This document shows, piece after piece, positions 24,045 to 28,885 of a stretch of DNA of 28,885 bases. Under the pieces are notes generated by a model, which searched no databases, was not told where the DNA came from, and saw nothing but the letters and a program-made list of their open reading frames with translations. Each line of letters opens with the position of its first letter. The first letter of the stretch is position 1. Both the position numbers and the translations under genes were made by a program. The stretch comes from Spirochaetia bacterium. GTDB lineage: Bacteria > Spirochaetota > Spirochaetia > Sphaerochaetales > Sphaerochaetaceae. The DNA lies in the NCBI GenBank assembly GCA_009929055.1, contig SABI01000005.1, positions 1-28,885 on the forward strand, read 5' to 3'.

Positions 24045-27000
24045 CTAAAACTCGAAACTCTTAGTTATGCTAAAACCCATAGTATCGAATAAATTAAATA
24101 TCGACAACTCTTCTGGCTGCGTGAAAAAGCTAAAGGTTGCTAAATCGTTGAGCCATTCAACGCTCAACTCGGTATCAATTGCCAAATCTTCTGCTAAAAA
24201 CGAACTCCTCGTTCCTGTTAAATCTCTTCTAAAAGTCAATAATCCTTGCAAATATAGTTGATCAAGGAGGTACTTTCCAATATAGAGGGTAGTATTATCT
24301 AGATATCGAGAAATTGGAGAAGTAGTTACTTCGCTACTCATACCAGGGATTGCTTCAATGATGATGTTTTGTAGTAAGTTACTTCGAATTGAAAATACAT
24401 CTAAACCGAGAGATTCTCGAATAAGTGAAGAGAATCCAAATGTGATGCCTGTCCCTTGGATTAATCCTAGTCTACTTATTACATCAGTTGCAGCACTTGC
24501 TGCTGAAAGAATTGATTGGAATCCCCCATCTGGATTTTCTGCAATATTTGCACTAAATAAATTTTGTCCTAGAATTTGGAGTATTTCATTATTTGTCCTA
24601 AGGGGGAATGATTCAAAACGGGGATTAATATTTGTAAGAGTATCATTTTGAAGAATAAGGAAAATATCTATTCTGTCACCTTGAGTATCAAATTTTCTAA
24701 GTCTTGCTCTAAGATTTAATATTGGTTCTGTTGATTCTATATTTCCGGGCTGTCCTTTGGGGAATACTAAAGAACCTTCGGTGATGTAAAAGTTCTCTTG
24801 TACATAAAATATTTCTCCACTACGAAGGGCAACGTTTCCTTCCATAATAGTAACCATTGAAGGAGAACTTATACTTATTTTCAATTTTTGATTATCTGCT
24901 ACAGTTGCACTCACAATAGGATTTTCTTCATTTGGATAGACAAATGTGACATTCTTTCCACCAGTAAAAGAGAAGTCCATACTTGTTCTTGTTTTAGGGA
25001 CAAACCAAATTGGTAAATTTGGAATTCCAAACCCAATTTTTGCATTTGGCGCATAGATGTCTCCATAAAGATATTCCTCAGTAATGGTTCCTAACAAACC
25101 AAAAGAACCTTGAGCATCAGCTTCAATAAAGAGATCCTTTTGAGGAATAAGAATCGATAAAGAGAGTTCTCCTTTGGTAATATCTGCTTCGAGTTGATAA
25201 TTGCTAATATTCCAATTTTCAAATACTGCTTCTATTTTGAATAATCCTTCACTTCCTTGGCTATTCTTTTTTGAGACAACAGCTTTTGTATAAGGAAGGG
25301 AAAATACATTTTCACTCAATGTTATTACTGGATTTAAAAGAGATAATTTTTGGTCTCCAGTCCAAAAAAGGGTAAGGTCTAAAGAATTAGAGATCATCGT
25401 ACCAAAGTATTTTGGATTATTAAAAGGACCCTCGATGAGGACACTCCCTTCAAATATCCCCTGTTCAAAATTTATGATAGGTTCTGCAAATATCGCGTTT
25501 AGATAAGTTAAATCAAGAGATAGATACGATAAATCCATACTTATATTCTTAGTATCTATAAATCCTTTTCCTTTCATAGGAAAGAGGAAATCCTTGGTAG
25601 CATCAATGGTAAGAAAGTGAGTTTCTAGGTTATAGTTTGCATTAATAGAACCTATTCCAGATGGGGTAATTTCTAGTATATGTTTCTTCCTGCTCACTTT
25701 GTGAGAACCTTCTTTCATCTCAACCATACCAAAGAACGAAACGTTCGAATGAGTAATTATAAATGAATCCCATTCTTTTATTGCCTTAGGGGCTCGATTG
25801 ATGAATGTAAAGAAATTATCAGATTCTCCTATCTCCATAGAGCCTTTCAAATTTGCTGTAGTATCAGCATTTCTCCATACATAGCTCATTGAATGAGATA
25901 AGTCGACCTTTCCCTCAAGTAATCCACTATATGGGAGAGTGAGAGAAATTCCTTGAGCTCTATAATTCCCTTTTTCTATCCATCCATCACTAAAATTAAT
26001 TCCATCTTCATCTATTGAGAGATTCATATTCCCTGATAATGGATTCAATCCATCTTGAAATAAACTTATTCTCCCTTCCATATCGAATTGAGATGAGAAA
26101 TTTGTTACTCCTGCTGAATTAAATGATAGATATGTGTCTTGAAATAAAGGGATTACTCGTTCGAGATTCATATCTGTAAGGGTAAGTGAAGCAATAGAAA
26201 AAGTGGTATCTTTGTGGTCTGGAAGAACAGTAAGTTTTACTATTTCTTTATTATTTTCTTGTAATGAGGCCCTTATAGTAACCTCTTTAGAAAATAGATC
26301 AATTAAAGAGGCACTTTCAATATCTATTTCACCATCTATTGTTCCTAAGGAGTCATTAAAGGTAAAGTTTTCAAGTAATAATCTTGTTGGGTCTACTGAT
26401 AAAGTAGCTGAAGCACTCCCATTCTTCACTCCCAAGAAAGAGAGATTCCCTATAGAAAAGTTTTCACTTTGAATCAGAAAAAGATTATCTGATAAAGAGT
26501 AATCAGCAAAAACTATTCCACTTAAGAGAGGAATCTCTGTAAAGAAATTTTGTTGTGGTAAGGGAATAAGAAAATCAGTAGTTTGGAGTTTAATATTGAG
26601 ATGACCTGGTGATGTTAAGAAATTAACAGATAAAGAGAGGCCTGGGAGGTCCATAAGAATTATCCCCTCTTTTTGATTAAAACTCGAAGTCAGAGGATAT
26701 GTTTGATCAAACCATTTCAATGAACCATCTGTTTTTATAAAGGAGAACGAAGAGGCATATTGAGCAATCCCTTCTAACGAAAATGTTGGTAAGAGGGCAG
26801 ACTTAAGGGTATAGCCAACTTGTTGTCCTTTCGACTGGACAAAATTTGCACTTACTAAACTCGTCCCTTTGGTAACATCGGTTGCTTCTAATACTCCTTT
26901 TGGAAACCAACTTGTTCGATTAATACTTCCACTATAGCTTAGGCGTACTCCTGTTGTCGTAATAGTTGCCAACTCTACAGTTATTTCTTCTTCATTGGTA

Positions 27001-28733
27001 CTCGCGAGGAGAGTACTTGCTACATTAAGGAGATTATCATCAACTCCAATATCTACAAGGGCAAGAGAAGTATTAACTTTACCTATAGTGAGCTTATCAT
27101 TAATTGTAAGGTTTAATTCACCACTTAAGCCTGTAGTAGGAATAATAAAAGGAGAAATTGAAGGAACTAACAACTCAGTTAATAATTTATAGGGGTGAAG
27201 TTGAGTGTTATTACTCTTAAAGGAGACTTCATTTATGGCTTCAACTACATTCCTTCTATAGGAAATAGCCAACCCTTCGTTATCTTGAAGTGATAGAGTT
27301 AAAGGATTCTCTTTCCCTTGATCATAAGAAGCTTTTAGGGTGAACAATTGGTTAAGGAGGGAACTCTTCACATTTTCTAAAGTAGCTTGTCCTTGTAATA
27401 ATTGTAGAGAATTATCAACAATCCCATCACTAAAATGGTTCAAAGAAAAAGTTTGAGGGGAGAGGAAAGAAGATTCTCCCTCTATAGCTCCACTTGTTTC
27501 AAAGATAAAAAGAGAGGATCCTCTGTTATTAGTAACTCGTGCATATGGCTGATTAATACGGAGCCTACTAAGGAGAGAGAGATCTATAAGTGAAGAAAAA
27601 GCTGAAGAGTTGAGTAATGTGAGAGATTCTCCTTCAAATCGTAGAGTAGGAATTTCTTCATCTAAAGTGAGAGTCACATTCGTCTCTTCTAAACTGATTG
27701 CCTCATTATCTGAAATTTCTAGTATAGCATTGTGAGGGAGTGAAAGCTCTATTTGTCTAGATCCTTCTTGATATAAGAGATTAAAAAGCTCTCCTTTAAA
27801 AACATACTCTAAAAAAGATAGCTCATAGTGTGTACTTGATGCAAGGGCGTTTGTAAGAGTTAATCTATCGTGTAAGAAGGTTACTTTAAGAGAATCTGTA
27901 GTATAAGTGATTGGCTGGGTTTGGAAGCCATACTTGAGTGAAACTTGATTAAACTCTGTCGATACTTGACCTGCTTCTCCTATATTCTCCCCTTTATAAT
28001 CAATTTTTGTGGAATGTAACTCTGCTGCAGATGAGTAATAATCAGAGTGTCCAATAATTTCTTGAATTAAAATAGAGGAATTTGTTTCTCCCTTTTCATC
28101 TATTGTTAAAGTAAAGTCGATATCTTTAGAAGAGATGGTATAGAGAGGATTCTTAACCTCTATATGGTCAATAATCGTAGATAATTCATTCAATCTCCCC
28201 TCTTTTACCTCCCCTTTAAGAATAGAAGTCACACCATGAGCAGTTAAAGTAGAAGAATTATAGGTAACTGATGTGTTCTTTGCAGTAATTTTAAGAGAAA
28301 AAGGTAAAGATTCATTGCCATCTTTTGTTACCTGTTCAACCATCTTTATGTGGCTTTCATTAAATGAAAAGTCAGCTCCCTCTATAGTAATTGGAATCGG
28401 TCTATTAAAAATATATCGAGGGAGAAGGGAAAAGAGAGATGCTTCAAGAGTGATGGAATCAAGATGGGCAATATTTAAGTCATCATCATCTATTATATCT
28501 ATATTGTGTAAAGCAATTTGTTTAAATATATGTGTTTCAATTGAATCAACGTGTATTGTGATATTAAACTTCTCTTCTATCTTTAGAATAGAGGAAAGAA
28601 TCAGAGGCTCATCAATGTGAAAAAAATTTAGTGTTATAGAAAAAAAGAGTATTGCAAAGAAAACGAGGAATAGTGATGTCAATGAGATAATGATAGTTCT
28701 CTTTGTCGTGTGAAATTTCATTCTTTTAGCCAT
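24045..28733 (-). CDS. tamB: TamB family inner-membrane-anchored bridge protein
   Basis: TamB-type (AsmA-like, DUF490) proteins span the periplasm as long beta-taco structures that help barrel assembly and, in other bacteria, carry phospholipid towards the outer membrane. A basic start and one hydrophobic segment (about 13-38) anchor it in the inner membrane. A very long beta-rich region without Cys-rich or enzymatic motifs follows. The C-terminal ~400 residues have the DUF490 character, including a Leu-x-Ala-Arg-Leu-Arg strand and the Leu-Gly-Leu-Asp-Val-Phe segment near the end. The length of 1562 residues is within the family range. It is the first gene of its operon, directly before bamA, a common pairing. 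No Shine-Dalgarno sequence precedes the ATG; Met5 is an alternative start. Confidence 0.9.
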   Translation of the reverse strand: MAKRMKFHTTKRTIIISLTSLFLVFFAILFFSITLNFFHIDEPLILSSILKIEEKFNITIHVDSIETHIFKQIALHNIDIIDDDDLNIAHLDSITLEASLFSLLPRYIFNRPIPITIEGADFSFNESHIKMVEQVTKDGNESLPFSLKITAKNTSVTYNSSTLTAHGVTSILKGEVKEGRLNELSTIIDHIEVKNPLYTISSKDIDFTLTIDEKGETNSSILIQEIIGHSDYYSSAAELHSTKIDYKGENIGEAGQVSTEFNQVSLKYGFQTQPITYTTDSLKVTFLHDRLTLTNALASSTHYELSFLEYVFKGELFNLLYQEGSRQIELSLPHNAILEISDNEAISLEETNVTLTLDEEIPTLRFEGESLTLLNSSAFSSLIDLSLLSRLRINQPYARVTNNRGSSLFIFETSGAIEGESSFLSPQTFSLNHFSDGIVDNSLQLLQGQATLENVKSSLLNQLFTLKASYDQGKENPLTLSLQDNEGLAISYRRNVVEAINEVSFKSNNTQLHPYKLLTELLVPSISPFIIPTTGLSGELNLTINDKLTIGKVNTSLALVDIGVDDNLLNVASTLLASTNEEEITVELATITTTGVRLSYSGSINRTSWFPKGVLEATDVTKGTSLVSANFVQSKGQQVGYTLKSALLPTFSLEGIAQYASSFSFIKTDGSLKWFDQTYPLTSSFNQKEGIILMDLPGLSLSVNFLTSPGHLNIKLQTTDFLIPLPQQNFFTEIPLLSGIVFADYSLSDNLFLIQSENFSIGNLSFLGVKNGSASATLSVDPTRLLLENFTFNDSLGTIDGEIDIESASLIDLFSKEVTIRASLQENNKEIVKLTVLPDHKDTTFSIASLTLTDMNLERVIPLFQDTYLSFNSAGVTNFSSQFDMEGRISLFQDGLNPLSGNMNLSIDEDGINFSDGWIEKGNYRAQGISLTLPYSGLLEGKVDLSHSMSYVWRNADTTANLKGSMEIGESDNFFTFINRAPKAIKEWDSFIITHSNVSFFGMVEMKEGSHKVSRKKHILEITPSGIGSINANYNLETHFLTIDATKDFLFPMKGKGFIDTKNISMDLSYLSLDLTYLNAIFAEPIINFEQGIFEGSVLIEGPFNNPKYFGTMISNSLDLTLFWTGDQKLSLLNPVITLSENVFSLPYTKAVVSKKNSQGSEGLFKIEAVFENWNISNYQLEADITKGELSLSILIPQKDLFIEADAQGSFGLLGTITEEYLYGDIYAPNAKIGFGIPNLPIWFVPKTRTSMDFSFTGGKNVTFVYPNEENPIVSATVADNQKLKISISSPSMVTIMEGNVALRSGEIFYVQENFYITEGSLVFPKGQPGNIESTEPILNLRARLRKFDTQGDRIDIFLILQNDTLTNINPRFESFPLRTNNEILQILGQNLFSANIAENPDGGFQSILSAASAATDVISRLGLIQGTGITFGFSSLIRESLGLDVFSIRSNLLQNIIIEAIPGMSSEVTTSPISRYLDNTTLYIGKYLLDQLYLQGLLTFRRDLTGTRSSFLAEDLAIDTELSVEWLNDLATFSFFTQPEELSIFNLFDTMGFSITKSFEF

Positions 28734-28740
28734 CTGTCAT

Positions 28741-28746
28741 AGTATA
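28741..28746 (-). promoter_or_regulatory. possible -10 box for tamB, placing the transcript start at the start codon
   Basis: TATACT on the minus strand (28746-28741) matches five of six bases of the -10 consensus. It ends only 7 bases before the tamB ATG, which would make the mRNA leaderless or nearly so. No good -35 box is found 16-18 bases upstream, so this is a weak call. Confidence 0.3.
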
Positions 28747-28789
28747 CTGATAAATGGAAGGTTTACCTACCCTTTTTTTACTATCTTAG

Positions 28790-28818
28790 TTGTCTTGTCG
28801 AGTAAGATTATATACAAT
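28790..28818 (+). promoter_or_regulatory. promoter of the divergent tmk-like gene
   Basis: TTGTCT (28790-28795, four of six -35 matches) and TACAAT (28813-28818, five of six -10 matches) are separated by exactly 17 bases. Transcription would start near 28825, about 20 bases before the start codon at 28846. It lies back-to-back with tamB in a 112-base intergenic region. Confidence 0.55.
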
Positions 28819-28845
28819 CTAATTATAGAAGAACAGGAGTAATGA

Positions 28846-28885
28846 ATGAATCAAGTATTAGCGAATTTTATTGTTATCGAGGGAC
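28846..28885 (+). CDS. tmk: 5' end of a probable thymidylate kinase gene (cut by the window edge)
   Basis: Only 13 codons are visible: MNQVLANFIVIEG. A short lead-in followed by Asn-Phe-Ile-Val-Ile-Glu-Gly is the typical start of bacterial dTMP kinase, in which the P-loop (Gly-x-Asp-Gly-x-Gly-Lys/Thr) comes immediately after. dTMP kinase converts dTMP to dTDP. The ATG at 28846 has AGGAG six bases upstream (28835-28839), better placed than the out-of-frame ATG at 28842. Another P-loop nucleotide kinase is possible because the decisive motif lies outside the window. Confidence 0.65.
   Translation, partial: MNQVLANFIVIEG

Noticed and set aside
28842..28885. Alternative plus-strand frame from the ATG at 28842.
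   Set aside because: Its peptide (Met-Asn-Glu-Ser-Ser-Ile...) matches nothing, while the frame from 28846 gives the recognisable kinase start and has ideal ribosome-binding-site spacing.
1..28885. Search by eye for tRNA or rRNA genes, CRISPR arrays, insertion sequences and attachment sites.
   Set aside because: No T-loop/acceptor patterns, spaced direct repeats, transposase genes or terminal inverted repeats were seen, and gene density leaves little room for them.

Overview
The window comes from a low-GC spirochaete, most like the Treponema/Sphaerochaeta side of Spirochaetota. The main evidence is the first gene: an 894-residue protein with a complete GreA domain at the end of a long TPR-like N-terminal region, a fusion I know from treponemal GreA. 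The order tamB-bamA-...-mutS and the cluster rimP-nusA-infB-rbfA-truB-ribF-rpsO-pnp also fit Treponema. This assignment rests on recognising families and gene order by eye, not on a search. I saw no mobile element, phage gene, CRISPR array, tRNA or rRNA.

Layout. Bases 1-227 hold no convincing gene but contain a good sigma70-type promoter (71-99) and a long bulged hairpin (133-178) in the leader of the GreA-fusion gene (228-2912, + strand). The window then switches strand. Everything from 2950 to 28733 is on the minus strand in tightly packed genes, read right to left. Unit A is tamB-bamA-mutS and a short ComF-like gene (28733 to 17914): outer-membrane assembly plus mismatch repair. Unit B starts from a promoter at 17872-17900 and passes an intrinsic-terminator hairpin just before the rimP ribosome binding site. 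It then runs rimP-nusA-infB-rbfA-truB-ribF-rpsO, a second hairpin terminator, and pnp-dut-lptF-lptG-tgt-murJ (17806 to 2950). At the far right a divergent promoter drives a gene cut off after 13 codons that looks like thymidylate kinase (tmk).

How the genes fit together. Unit B joins ribosome and transcription functions (RimP, NusA, IF2, RbfA, TruB, S15), RNA turnover (PNPase), nucleotide sanitation (dUTPase), tRNA modification (Tgt) and envelope export (LptF/LptG-type permeases, MurJ). Unit A supplies the BamA/TamB insertion machinery.

Most of the window is ordinary core genome. The best leads are regulatory or degenerative: an attenuator-like terminator between promoter and start codon of the nusA operon; a structured greA leader; two convergent terminators each overlapping the opposite gene's stop codon; an A7G8 homopolymer run inside dut; a RibF whose riboflavin-kinase half has lost its signature; a ComF-like protein without a phosphoribosyltransferase signature; and no ompH/skp gene between bamA and mutS. 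I did not find a wholly new multi-gene system.
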